64,000 nucleotides of DNA, taken from positions 1,240,001-1,304,000 of the forward strand of contig NZ_KE150486.1 of assembly GCF_000411555.1 (NCBI RefSeq). Reading direction: 5' to 3'. The position numbers and the translations under genes were made by a program. This stretch comes from Atopobium sp. oral taxon 199 str. F0494 (GTDB taxonomy: Bacteria > Actinomycetota > Coriobacteriia > Coriobacteriales > Atopobiaceae). Shown piece after piece: positions 50,886 through 62,004 of this stretch. Positions within the stretch are counted from its first letter, which is position 1. Every line of letters starts with the position of its first letter. The notes under the pieces were generated by a model. That model saw nothing but the letters and a program-made list of their open reading frames with translations, did not search any database and had not been told where the DNA came from.

Positions 50886-50938
50886 GCATACAGAGTATGC
50901 GAAATGATTTGCGTGGTATACGATATACATCATATAAT
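50886..50938 (+). promoter_or_regulatory. Probable promoter of the ATP synthase operon with two palindromes
   Basis: -35 TTGCGT (50909-50914), 18-base spacer, and -10 TATAAT (50933-50938). A palindrome GCATAC-AGA-GTATGC (50886-50900) lies upstream and GTATA-CGA-TATAC (50916-50928) falls inside the spacer, where a bound protein would block polymerase. The rest of the 266-base gap (50754-51019) is AT-rich leader and no other gene is seen. Confidence 0.55.
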
Positions 50939-51019
50939 CGCAAGTCTTTGCATTCTACGTGCGAGTGCAGCGATAAGAACCCGGTAGGTGCCGCTGTGTT
51001 GGGAAAGGAAGAGAGATAA

Positions 51020-51817
51020 GTGAATCCGCTATCTCAGCTGCCTGAAAAGATGGACGAGCTGCTTGACAGCTTTATGACTCATCCTCTTGTTGGCAGTACG
51101 ACTGTTGGTTTTACCAACTACATCTTTTGGATGTGCGTAGCGCTTGTGCTGCTTATGGTCGTCATGTTCATCTTTGTCCAGAAGCAGAAAAGATCCCTTG
51201 TTCCGCAAGGCATCTTTGTGAACTCCATTGAGTATCTCGTTGAGTTTATCCGCGATGATATGGTCAAAGGGCTTCTCGGAGATACATGGAAGAAGCATTT
51301 TTCTTTCTTGGCGTCGTTGTTTCTCTTCATCCTGGCGAACAACATTGTCGGCATTATTCCCGGCTGCCATCCCGGCACCGGTACCATTGGCGTAACGGCT
51401 GCGCTGGCTTTGTGCTCCTTTGTCTATTTTATCGTGGTTGGCGTCAGGCGTATGGGGCCTCTCGGATATATCAAGAGCCTTGCGCCGGAAGGCGTCAATC
51501 CCTTCATGGGAGCAATGGTCTGGGTCATTGAGCTCTTCTCGACCTTCCTGCGCCTCATCACTCTTGCAGTCCGACTTTTCTGTAACATGCTCGCAGGCCA
51601 TGTTGTTATGGGCGTCTTTGCGATTCTGGTCTCCCTCTTTATGGGTCCTATTCTGCAAGGATTTTCGGCGACTGCATTTGCCCAAGCCGGAGCATCTGCT
51701 TTTTGGTTGCTTATCCTCATTGTGATTTACGCTGTCGAGCTTTTGGTCGGCGTCATTCAAGCATATGTGTTTACCTTGCTCTCATCTGTCTACATTCAGC
51801 TTGTAGAGAGTGAGTAA
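51020..51817 (+). CDS. atpB: ATP synthase F0 subunit a
   Basis: 265 residues from GTG 51020 (GGAAAGGAAGAGAG upstream). Integral membrane protein with five to six helices; the essential Arg is in LAVRLFCNMLAGHVV, and the C-terminus ends in IQAYVFTLLSSVYI. With the c-ring it forms the ion path of F0. It opens the operon atpB-E-F-H-A-G-D-C; an atpI gene is absent. Confidence 0.95.
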   Translation: MNPLSQLPEKMDELLDSFMTHPLVGSTTVGFTNYIFWMCVALVLLMVVMFIFVQKQKRSLVPQGIFVNSIEYLVEFIRDDMVKGLLGDTWKKHFSFLASLFLFILANNIVGIIPGCHPGTGTIGVTAALALCSFVYFIVVGVRRMGPLGYIKSLAPEGVNPFMGAMVWVIELFSTFLRLITLAVRLFCNMLAGHVVMGVFAILVSLFMGPILQGFSATAFAQAGASAFWLLILIVIYAVELLVGVIQAYVFTLLSSVYIQLVESE

Positions 51818-51914
51818 GAAGAACAGGGGTACAAAGTGTTTTGGGCGATGACAGTCGCTTGAAATAGGTAGTGTGTTGATCGTCTTGGAATCAGGACGAA
51901 TAAAAGGAGGAATT

Positions 51915-52109
51915 GTGGGCGTTATTGGTTACGGTCTTGGTGTTTTGGGCGCCGGCGTAGGTATTGGACTTGCTGCTTACGGTGCAACTTCAGGAATGGC
52001 TCGTCAACCTGAGATGCAAGGTCGTCTCTTTACGGTTTTTATTCTTGGATCGGCATTCATCGAGGCGTTGGCACTGATTGGTTTCGTTGTAACGCTGATT
52101 GCACAGTAG
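51915..52109 (+). CDS. atpE: ATP synthase F0 subunit c
   Basis: 64 residues from GTG 51915, four bases after AAAGGAGG (51903-51910). Hairpin of two helices: [22 protein letters not shown], then the loop [13 protein letters not shown], then a second helix with the ion-binding Glu in [13 protein letters not shown]. The residues after Glu (Ala, Leu) and a first helix without Gln argue for proton rather than sodium coupling. Slightly short for the family; an upstream in-frame start would add residues without family support. Confidence 0.92.
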   Translation: MGVIGYGLGVLGAGVGIGLAAYGATSGMARQPEMQGRLFTVFILGSAFIEALALIGFVVTLIAQ

Positions 52110-52145
52110 GCCGACCGCATCTGAATCATTAAGTTGGAGGAACGC

Positions 52146-52757
52146 ATGAACACGATACGAAAGGGAGCGAAGACCGCGGCAGTTGCCGGAGTGGCAACCG
52201 TGGCGTATGAGCTGCTTGCTCCCTCCGTCGCGCTTGCTGAGTCGCCGAGTGGGGCAGACCTTCTTCTTCCTAAGCCCGCTGAGTTCATTCCTGCGCTCAT
52301 TGCGTTTTTGATCATTTGGTTTGTTTTGGGCAAGTTTGCCTGGCCTTCTATTCTCAAGATGATGGAGAGCCGCCAGGAAAAGATTCAAAATGATCTGAAC
52401 ACGGCAGAAAATGCTCACGTTAAGGCAGAGAAAGATCAAAAGATTGCCGCCGCAAGCATCGATGAAGCTCGTCGTAAGGCAGATGAGATTGTTGCTGCCG
52501 CTAAACGTGAGGGCGAAGAAGAACGTGCTCGCATCATCGAGCAGGCGAAGAAGGAAGCGTCCGATATCATCACCAAAGGCCATAGCGCCGTTGATTCTGA
52601 GCGCCGCCGTTGCCTTACGGAGCTTTCTGGTTCCGTAGTGGACCTATCCGTTGAAATTGCCGGCAAGATCATTGGCAATGAGCTTGATGAAGCTCAGCAG
52701 CGTCGTCTTGCCGAGAAGTATCTTGCGGAAGTAGGTAAACCTGATGAGCGCAAATAA
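52146..52757 (+). CDS. atpF: ATP synthase F0 subunit b
   Basis: 203 residues from ATG 52146 (TTGGAGGAA upstream). A membrane helix near 38-58 (FIPALIAFLIIWFVLGKFAW) is followed by a long charged coiled coil (ENAHVKAEKDQKIAAASIDEARRK), the peripheral stalk. The N-terminal ~30 residues (AAVAGVATVAYELLAPSVALAES) look like a cleavable signal or an extra hydrophobic segment, not present in standard b subunits. Overlaps atpH by 14 bases. Confidence 0.93.
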   Translation: MNTIRKGAKTAAVAGVATVAYELLAPSVALAESPSGADLLLPKPAEFIPALIAFLIIWFVLGKFAWPSILKMMESRQEKIQNDLNTAENAHVKAEKDQKIAAASIDEARRKADEIVAAAKREGEEERARIIEQAKKEASDIITKGHSAVDSERRRCLTELSGSVVDLSVEIAGKIIGNELDEAQQRRLAEKYLAEVGKPDERK

Positions 52758-53217
52758 GCGTGAACAGGAAAAGAAGGTAGAGGGTTACACGAGGGCTCTC
52801 ATTGAGGCCGCTCGCGCCGAAGGCCGTCTGAACGCCGATCTTATACAGTGGCAGCATGTCCGCAAGTTTTCACCGGAAGTCCTTGAGACCCTCGGTGCAA
52901 TGCAGGCAAGCGAGGACTTCAGCCTCATCAAGGATGTTGCGGACCAGTTTGAGGAGCTTCTCGATACTGAAGACGCAACCATCACCGTTGTAGTAACAAC
53001 ATCAGTACCCCTTGATGATACGCTGCGTTCCAAGATTAAACAGACGCTTGGCATGCAGTTTAACGCCGCAATTTATCTTGTTGAGCGCGTTGATCCCTCT
53101 ATTCTCGGCGGCATTATTGTTGAGACGCGCGGCCGGCGCTATGACGCGTCCGTGCGCGCCCAGCTTACCAATATCAAGAACAAGCTCTCATTGAATAACG
53201 TTGAAAGCGAAATGTAA
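52744..53217 (+). CDS. atpH: ATP synthase F1 subunit delta
   Basis: 157 residues, all-helical N-terminal domain plus C-terminal strand domain with [25 protein letters not shown], the usual delta/OSCP ending. It links the b stalk to F1. Starts inside atpF and ends overlapping the atpA ATG by one base, so translation is coupled. The N-terminus is shorter than the roughly 175-180 residues common elsewhere. Confidence 0.93.
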   Translation: MSANKREQEKKVEGYTRALIEAARAEGRLNADLIQWQHVRKFSPEVLETLGAMQASEDFSLIKDVADQFEELLDTEDATITVVVTTSVPLDDTLRSKIKQTLGMQFNAAIYLVERVDPSILGGIIVETRGRRYDASVRAQLTNIKNKLSLNNVESEM

Positions 53218-54893
53218 TGACTGAAGAAAAGGCCACAATTGAGGAAGGGACGTTGAGCTCTGACGTCATCATTGAGTTGCTGCGTGAACGTCTTTCCCAG
53301 GTCAATTCTATGGTTGATCAGCAAGAGGTTTCCGTGGTAACTGAGGTTGCTGACGGTATTGCTCGCGTTGCTGGTCTCCGAACCGCGATGGCCGGCGAAC
53401 TGCTGCAGTTTACCAGCTCTTCCACAGGTCACGCCGTATACGGCCTTGCCCAGAACTTGGATGAGACCGAAGTCGGTGCCGTCCTGTTCGGCGATGTCTC
53501 CGACATCAGAGAAGGAGACGAGTGTCGTACAACTGGTCATGTTATGGACATTCCCGTTTCCCACGATATGTTGGGACGCGTGGTTAACCCCTTAGGTCAG
53601 CCTATTGATGGTCTTGGTCCGATTCACGCGACACATCGCCGTCCCGTTGAGTTCAAAGCGCCCGGCATTATGGAGCGTCAGCCTGTTAACCAGCCGGTGC
53701 AGACCGGTCTTCTCGCTATTGACGCAATGGTGCCTATCGGACGCGGCCAGCGTGAGCTTATCATCGGTGACCGTAAGACCGGCAAGACCGCTATTGCCAT
53801 TGACGCCATCGTTAACCAGGCCAAGACCGACATGGTCTGTATCTATGTCGCTATTGGCCAGAAGGCTTCAACCGTCGCGTCAATCAAGGAGTCTCTGGCG
53901 CGGCACGGCGTCTTGAACAAGACCGTTATCGTTGCCGCCACGGCTGCGGATTCCGCACCTATGCAGTACATTGCTCCGATGGCCGGCGCGGCTATCGGCG
54001 AGTACTTTATGTATAACGATAAAAACGGCGAGCCCGCAGACGCTGAGCATCCCGGCGGGCACGTTCTTGTGGTATACGATGATCTTTCCAAGCAGGCAGT
54101 GGCGTACCGTCAGATGTCGTTGACGCTGCACCGTCCGCCAGGACGCGAGGCGTACCCCGGTGATATTTTCTACCTGCACTCTCGTCTTTTGGAGCGTGCT
54201 TGCAAGCTTTCCGATGCCAACGGCGCCGGCTCTCTTACGGCGCTCCCTATCATTGAGACGCAGGAAGGCGATGTCTCGGCGTATATTCCAACGAACGTCA
54301 TCTCCATTACGGACGGTCAGATTTATCTGCAGTCCAACCTCTTCTTCCAAGGTCAACGCCCTGCAGTTGATGTAGGTATTTCGGTGTCACGCGTCGGCGG
54401 TGACGCGCAGATCAAAGCGATGAAGCAGGTGGCGGGTACGCTTCGTTTGGACCTCGCAAGCTATCGTGAAAAGCAGGCCTTCTCGCAGTTTGGCTCTGAT
54501 TTGGACGCGACGACGCAGTACCAGCTCAATCACGGTGCCCATACCATGGAGCTTCTCAAGCAGCAGAGATACGCGGCGCTGGACGTGCGCGATCAGGTTA
54601 TTGTTATCTTCGCGTCGAAGGAAAATTTCCTTGACGATGTTGACCTTGATCACGTCGGCGCGTTTCGTGATGAGCTTGCCATTTACATGGCCGAACGTCA
54701 CCCGCAGCTGCGCAACAGCATCATGGACGGCAAAATTTCAGATGATGCCGCCGCGCGTCTGCGCATGCACATACAACACTTTAAGGAGAAGTTCCTTGAT
54801 GAACATCCCAACAAAGTTGTGGAGGACGTGCTTGCCAGCGCGGAAAACCCGAGTGACCTTGCGGCAACTCAAAAGGGTCCTGATCAGGAGTAA
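53217..54893 (+). CDS. atpA: ATP synthase F1 subunit alpha
   Basis: 558 residues. Nucleotide-binding [15 protein letters not shown], the regulatory region [14 protein letters not shown] with the arginine finger, and a long C-terminal helical domain. About 45 residues longer than many alphas because of an acidic tail ([21 protein letters not shown]). Non-catalytic nucleotide sites of F1. One-base overlap with atpH; atpG follows after six bases. Confidence 0.97.
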   Translation: MTEEKATIEEGTLSSDVIIELLRERLSQVNSMVDQQEVSVVTEVADGIARVAGLRTAMAGELLQFTSSSTGHAVYGLAQNLDETEVGAVLFGDVSDIREGDECRTTGHVMDIPVSHDMLGRVVNPLGQPIDGLGPIHATHRRPVEFKAPGIMERQPVNQPVQTGLLAIDAMVPIGRGQRELIIGDRKTGKTAIAIDAIVNQAKTDMVCIYVAIGQKASTVASIKESLARHGVLNKTVIVAATAADSAPMQYIAPMAGAAIGEYFMYNDKNGEPADAEHPGGHVLVVYDDLSKQAVAYRQMSLTLHRPPGREAYPGDIFYLHSRLLERACKLSDANGAGSLTALPIIETQEGDVSAYIPTNVISITDGQIYLQSNLFFQGQRPAVDVGISVSRVGGDAQIKAMKQVAGTLRLDLASYREKQAFSQFGSDLDATTQYQLNHGAHTMELLKQQRYAALDVRDQVIVIFASKENFLDDVDLDHVGAFRDELAIYMAERHPQLRNSIMDGKISDDAAARLRMHIQHFKEKFLDEHPNKVVEDVLASAENPSDLAATQKGPDQE

Positions 54894-54899
54894 TACGGA

Positions 54900-57295
<2,396 letters not shown>

Positions 57296-57303
57296 GATCT
57301 GCC

Positions 57304-57741
57304 ATGGCTGAGTTAACCTGTCAGTTTGTGCGACCCGACCGTCTTTTGTACGAGGGAAATGTGGCAAGTCTCATCCTCGCGACTATTGATGGTGAGCTTG
57401 GCGTATGGCCCGGTCATGAACCGGAGATTGTCGCGCTTGGTGATGGAATCGTGCGCCTTCACATCAGGCGTCCCGATGGAGAAATCGCTGTTCAAAAAGT
57501 TGTTATCTCAGGCGGGTATGCTGAGATTGATCCGTCCGGCGTTATTATTTTGGCTGACCACGCCCGCCGGACGGACGACATTAACGCTGATGTTGTGCGC
57601 GAGACACGCGACGCCGCCATTGATAAGATGGATGCCTTGGACGAGAAGGACAACAGGCGTGCGTATTACGAAAATAAGATTAAATGGTGTAACCTTCTCT
57701 TGAAGCAGGTGCTTGAACACTCAAGCACCCAGGAGCAGTAG
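57304..57741 (+). CDS. atpC: ATP synthase F1 subunit epsilon
   Basis: 145 residues. Beta-sandwich N-terminal domain (LTCQFVRPDRLLYEGNVASLI, DGELGVWPGHEPEIVALG) and C-terminal helices (MDALDEKDNRRAYYENKIKW). Couples gamma rotation and can inhibit hydrolysis. Ends the F-type ATP synthase block; murA starts 11 bases later on the same transcript. Confidence 0.95.
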   Translation: MAELTCQFVRPDRLLYEGNVASLILATIDGELGVWPGHEPEIVALGDGIVRLHIRRPDGEIAVQKVVISGGYAEIDPSGVIILADHARRTDDINADVVRETRDAAIDKMDALDEKDNRRAYYENKIKWCNLLLKQVLEHSSTQEQ

Positions 57742-57752
57742 CTCGGAGACTT

Positions 57753-59036
57753 ATGGATGTCATACAGATTGAAGGCGGTCATCCTGTCACAGGACAGGTG
57801 ACGGTTGAGGGTGCAAAGAACTCTGCGTTGAAGCTCATGGCGGCCACTATCATGGCGCCTGGCGTTACAACGCTTACTAACGTACCCGATATTGCCGATG
57901 TGCACGTGATGGGAAAGGTCTTAAAAACCCTTGGCGCGCGCATCGAAGTTGTGGACAAACATACGCTTAAGATTGATACCTCCGATATCGATAAATGGGA
58001 AACTCCGTACAGCCTTGTTGCCCAGATGCGCGCCTCAACAGCGGTGTTGGGACCGCTTATTTCCCGTTTCGGGAAGGCGATTGTGGCAATGCCCGGAGGC
58101 TGCAACATCGGTGCTCGAAAGATTGATATGCATATCCTGGGCCTTGAGGCTTTAGGTGTTGCGTTTAAGGTAGCGCACGGCAATATCCACGCTTCCGTTC
58201 CAAATGGTCTTGTCGGCGAAACTGTCTCTTTGGCGTTCGCGTCGGTTGGAGCGACGGAAAACCTCATGATGGCCTCAGTGTTTGCGAAAGGCACAACGGT
58301 TATCGACAATGCGGCTCGTGAACCCGAGATTGTTGACCTTGCCAATCTCCTGAACGAAATGGGCGCTCGCGTTGTTGGAGCAGGTACTCCCGTCATTGAA
58401 ATTCACGGCGTCAAGGAGCTTCATCCGTGCGTGCACGCTGTTGTAGGGGATCGCATCGAGGCGGGAACATTTCTAGCCATCGGCGCTCTTACGGGTGACC
58501 CTGTGCGCGTGAACGGCTTTGACCCCAAACACCTTGGCCTGGTGCTCAAGAAGTATGAGCAAATGGGCATCAATATCGAATACGGCAGACAGTGGGCGTG
58601 TGCTTCTCGCCAAAAACCCTTGAAAGCCATTGATATTCAGACACTGCCGTTCCCGGGTTTTCCGACGGACATGCAAGCTCAGACTATGACGCTGCTTTCA
58701 CTTTCCGAAGGCAGCTGCATCGTTACGGAGAATGTCTTTGAAAACCGTTTTATGCTTGCAAGCGAGCTTCAACGTATGGGTGCCGATATTACCATCGAAG
58801 GCCATCACGCTATCGTTCGCGGTGTTTCCGGGCTTGAAGGAGCCCAGGTTAAATCACCGGATCTTCGTGGCGGCGCCGCGCTCGTGATGGCTGGCCTTGT
58901 GGCAGAAGGAGAAACAACGGTATCGGCCATCCATCATATCGACCGTGGTTACGAGGGCTTTGTCGAGAAGCTTGTCTCAATCGGAGCGGTTGCCCGGCGC
59001 CTGTCCATTCCTGATGATGATATCTTTGAAGGGTAA
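57753..59036 (+). CDS. murA: UDP-N-acetylglucosamine 1-carboxyvinyltransferase
   Basis: 427 residues, full length. The catalytic Cys is in MPGGCNIGARKIDMH; there are EPSP-synthase-like repeats (VEGAKNSALKLMAATIMAPG, GAALVMAGLVAEGETTV), and the glycine-rich ends are conserved. First committed step of peptidoglycan synthesis, using PEP. murA after atpC is a known actinobacterial arrangement. The LCP gene follows after five bases. Confidence 0.97.
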   Translation: MDVIQIEGGHPVTGQVTVEGAKNSALKLMAATIMAPGVTTLTNVPDIADVHVMGKVLKTLGARIEVVDKHTLKIDTSDIDKWETPYSLVAQMRASTAVLGPLISRFGKAIVAMPGGCNIGARKIDMHILGLEALGVAFKVAHGNIHASVPNGLVGETVSLAFASVGATENLMMASVFAKGTTVIDNAAREPEIVDLANLLNEMGARVVGAGTPVIEIHGVKELHPCVHAVVGDRIEAGTFLAIGALTGDPVRVNGFDPKHLGLVLKKYEQMGINIEYGRQWACASRQKPLKAIDIQTLPFPGFPTDMQAQTMTLLSLSEGSCIVTENVFENRFMLASELQRMGADITIEGHHAIVRGVSGLEGAQVKSPDLRGGAALVMAGLVAEGETTVSAIHHIDRGYEGFVEKLVSIGAVARRLSIPDDDIFEG

Positions 59037-59041
59037 CGTTC

Positions 59042-60232
59042 ATGAGCCCAAGGTCCGCTAAGACTCAAAAGGACAAAGGCACGCCGTTCGTTTCCGAGAC
59101 GGCGCGGTTCAGCCGAGTTTCAGCGGAAGCGTATCACGAGCGCCGTAAAAAAGTTGCGCACAGAAGTGTCGCCAAAAGGGCTGCTCTCGTCACGTTTTCT
59201 TCCCTTGTCATAGCCACCGTTGTTGCGGCGGTGGTATGGGTGGCGTCCATTCAGATGCGCCTCAATAACTCAGAAGTCATTAATGACAATCTCCGCAGTA
59301 CTCTGACAGAGCAGACTGCTCCGTCCGATCCATACTATATGCTGCTTTTAGGCACTGACGGGCGGCCAGGAGAAACTGAGTATCGTGCAGATTCTATCAT
59401 CTTGGCTCGCGTTGATCCGGCCAACAAGCGAGTGACCTTGCTTTCCATTCCGCGTGACACCTATGTCACATGGAAGGGCACACAGATGAAGATCAATGCC
59501 GTCCATTTTTATGACGGGGCGGCCGGAATGGTGCAGATAGTCAACCAGCTCTGCGGCGTTAAGATTGCGCACTACGCGGAAGTGAATTTCGACGGCCTCG
59601 CGGGTATTACCGATGCCGTTGGTGGAGTGACAGTCGATGTAGATCAATACATGCGCGACACCGAGAACTTCAGCGGCGTGACCGAGCTCTATGCGGGCAG
59701 GCAGATCCTCAACGGGCAACAGGCGCTGTTCTATACGCGTTGCCGGTATGCCTTTGCGGACAGCGACTATACGCGTATGCGGCACCAGCGCACCTTTATC
59801 AAGGCTCTTCTGGCGCAGGTGCTTTCTTCGGGTGATCCGGTCAAGATTGCTTCCATCATTAACGCTACGGCCGATATGGTGGTCACGGATCTCTCGGTGG
59901 CCGACGCAATCTCACTTGCGTCTCAGATGATAGGCCTGCGAGCGGACACCGGCATCTATACGGCATATGTACCCTCGGCTCCTGAAACCATCGGCGACCA
60001 GTCCTATGTCATTGCCGATGACGATAAGCTTGCCAAAATGATGGAAATCATTGACCGGGGAGGAAATCCCTCTTCGCTCAACGATAAGACTGACGCTGAG
60101 GCCGACAAGGAGGCGGGAGAAGGAGGCTCATCTGAGGAGCCAAGCACTTCTCGCTTAACTTCCGAAAGCGAGGAAGACAGCGGGCATAATGACAATCCCG
60201 TTACAGTCAACAGCGAAGACGTCATTCAGTAG
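59042..60232 (+). CDS. LytR-CpsA-Psr (LCP) family cell-wall ligase
   Basis: 396 residues. A basic cytoplasmic N-terminus and one membrane helix (ALVTFSSLVIATVVAAVVWVAS, near 50-75) precede the LCP domain outside the cell: LLLGTDGRPGE, YRADSIILARVDPANKRVTLLSIPRDTYV, GGVTVDVDQYM, LNGQQALFYTRCRYAFADSDYTRMRHQRTFIKALL. LCP enzymes attach glycopolymers or teichoic-acid-like chains to peptidoglycan. The acidic, Ser/Glu-rich tail (residues ~350-396) is disordered. Ends the atp-murA block; 254 bases of mostly non-coding sequence follow. Confidence 0.92.
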   Translation: MSPRSAKTQKDKGTPFVSETARFSRVSAEAYHERRKKVAHRSVAKRAALVTFSSLVIATVVAAVVWVASIQMRLNNSEVINDNLRSTLTEQTAPSDPYYMLLLGTDGRPGETEYRADSIILARVDPANKRVTLLSIPRDTYVTWKGTQMKINAVHFYDGAAGMVQIVNQLCGVKIAHYAEVNFDGLAGITDAVGGVTVDVDQYMRDTENFSGVTELYAGRQILNGQQALFYTRCRYAFADSDYTRMRHQRTFIKALLAQVLSSGDPVKIASIINATADMVVTDLSVADAISLASQMIGLRADTGIYTAYVPSAPETIGDQSYVIADDDKLAKMMEIIDRGGNPSSLNDKTDAEADKEAGEGGSSEEPSTSRLTSESEEDSGHNDNPVTVNSEDVIQ

Positions 60233-60486
60233 AACGTGGGATGGCAGTTTCTGAGCCATCTGCAAAATACCTTTGGGCGAAGCTCGGGCTGGCGCTTGTC
60301 GCCGCTCTCATTTGCTCGCTCCGGTTTGTCCGATGTGCCGCCTGTCTTGCGCCATGCCGTATTGTGAAGTAATGCTGTGCGCTGCCGACTCAAGTAACGT
60401 TTCAAGTAATAGGGGTATCATTATTCATAGTGAGTAAAAGTTCCTCTTAATCAAAAAACACGGCTTCTACATTGTTGGAGGGTCGC

Positions 60487-60915
60487 ATGGCTAATGACGC
60501 AATACTCCCTGACCATACCCTAAGCAAGGCAGGGGAAGATTATCTGGAAGCGATTTATCGGATTGCTTTGGACCAGCCTGAAGACGACAGAGGCGTTCGT
60601 TCGGTCGATGTTGCCGAGGCGCTCAAGGTCTCCAAAGCAAGCGTAAACAAGGCGCTTTCCCTCCTTAAAGAGCAGGGCATGGTTGAGCAGAGCCGCTATG
60701 GCCGTGTGACACTGACAGAGGAAGGCGAGAAAAACGCGCGGCAGGTATGGCGCGCCCACCGTGCGCTCAGAACGTTTCTCGAGCATGACCTGCATGTGGA
60801 CGAGGACACCGCGGACGCGGAGGCGTGCCTGATGGAGCATTCGCTTTCGCACAGTACCATGTCCAAACTGGTGCAATTCCTCGAGAGCCGAGGAATTACT
60901 ATCGATGAGAGGTAA
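60487..60915 (+). CDS. DtxR/MntR-type metal-dependent regulator
   Basis: 142 residues from ATG 60487 with TTGGAGGG upstream (TTG 60472 is less likely). A winged helix at 10-75 (AGEDYLEAIYRIALDQ, RSVDVAEALKVSKASVNKALSLLKEQGMVEQSRYGRVTLTEEG) is followed by a dimerisation domain with metal-ligand candidates Glu and His in ACLMEHSLS. It lacks the C-terminal SH3-like domain of DtxR and is like MntR in length. It probably represses metal-uptake genes; the FecCD cluster at 17.9 kb is a possible target, unproven. Confidence 0.88.
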   Translation: MANDAILPDHTLSKAGEDYLEAIYRIALDQPEDDRGVRSVDVAEALKVSKASVNKALSLLKEQGMVEQSRYGRVTLTEEGEKNARQVWRAHRALRTFLEHDLHVDEDTADAEACLMEHSLSHSTMSKLVQFLESRGITIDER

Positions 60916-61107
60916 TCTCTCGAATTCCAGAGAATTTCTCGTATAGTGCACTCGCGCAGAGGATATATAGAGGACACGTTGTTGTGCGGCGCTCATGCGC
61001 AGGGCGGCCGAATCCGCCCGTTTACGACATAGGCATAGCGCAATGCGGTTAAACCGAGCGGTTTGGGGTATTGTGATGAGCGTAATGCGTCATGCGGAAG
61101 GAATGTG

Positions 61108-62004
61108 ATGAAGGCTATTATTCCGGCAGCAGGACTCGGTACTCGATTCCTACCTGCAACCAAGTCAATGCCCAAGGAACTGCTTCCTGTTCTCGATAAG
61201 CCCGTCATCCAGTATGTTGTCGAAGAGGCTCTGGAGCCTGAAGGCGTCGATGGCGTCATCATTGTCAATTCACGAGAAAAACCACAGATAGAGGACTATT
61301 TCTCCATTGATGAAAAACTTGAAGATATGTTGAGCTCACGGGGAAAAGACGAGTTAGCCCAAAGAGTTCATGAGGCTTCAACACTTCCGGTCTCTTTTGT
61401 CTATCAAGACAACCCCTGCGGTCTTGGTCATGCGGTACTGTGCGCTGCGGAGGCTGTGGGCGCTGAGCCGTTTTTTGTACTGCTGGGCGATTACTTTGTT
61501 CCGGACCGCCAGATGTGCCTTCGTATGAAGGAGGTTTCCAAGGAGCATGGCGGCGCTTCCGTTATCGCCGTTGCGCCCGTCCCTGAAGATCAGACAAATC
61601 GCTACGGAATCATTGCAGGGGAGTGCACCAACAGGTCTGAGACAGCGGACGCTGAAAGCGAAGGTGCCGTTTGGAAAGTTTCAGGACTTGTGGAGAAGCC
61701 CGAGCCTAAAGACGCGCCATCGCACCTGTTTATCGTCGGCAGATATCTTTTGTCTTCCAGAATCATGGAACTTCTCGCCACGCAAGGTCCCGGCGCCGGA
61801 AATGAGATACAGCTTACTGACGCGATGGAGCGCCTGCTTGCTGAAGAAGAGATGTACGCGCTGGTGGTAGACCCTGCCGAAGGCTGCGACACGGGGACGC
61901 CTGCTGCATGGGCGGCTACCAATGCCCGTATGGCACTGTTGGATCCCAATCAAATAGATGCATTTAAGGAGGCGCTTGGCCAAGCGGCTGAGAACCTTGG
62001 ATAA
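61108..62004 (+). CDS. galU: UTP-glucose-1-phosphate uridylyltransferase
   Basis: 298 residues from ATG 61108 (GGAAGGA upstream). The signature AAGLGTRFLPATKSMPKELLPV lies at the start, followed by NSREKPQIEDYF and VYQDNPCGLGHAVLCA. It makes UDP-glucose for surface glycans. Its end overlaps the probable TTG start of the phosphohexomutase, fitting a glucose-6-phosphate to glucose-1-phosphate to UDP-glucose pair. Confidence 0.95.
   Translation: MKAIIPAAGLGTRFLPATKSMPKELLPVLDKPVIQYVVEEALEPEGVDGVIIVNSREKPQIEDYFSIDEKLEDMLSSRGKDELAQRVHEASTLPVSFVYQDNPCGLGHAVLCAAEAVGAEPFFVLLGDYFVPDRQMCLRMKEVSKEHGGASVIAVAPVPEDQTNRYGIIAGECTNRSETADAESEGAVWKVSGLVEKPEPKDAPSHLFIVGRYLLSSRIMELLATQGPGAGNEIQLTDAMERLLAEEEMYALVVDPAEGCDTGTPAAWAATNARMALLDPNQIDAFKEALGQAAENLG

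Noticed and set aside
51029-51760. 243-codon minus-strand frame opposite atpB
   Set aside because: Antisense shadow of a membrane protein gene, rich in charged residues only because hydrophobic codons are complemented.
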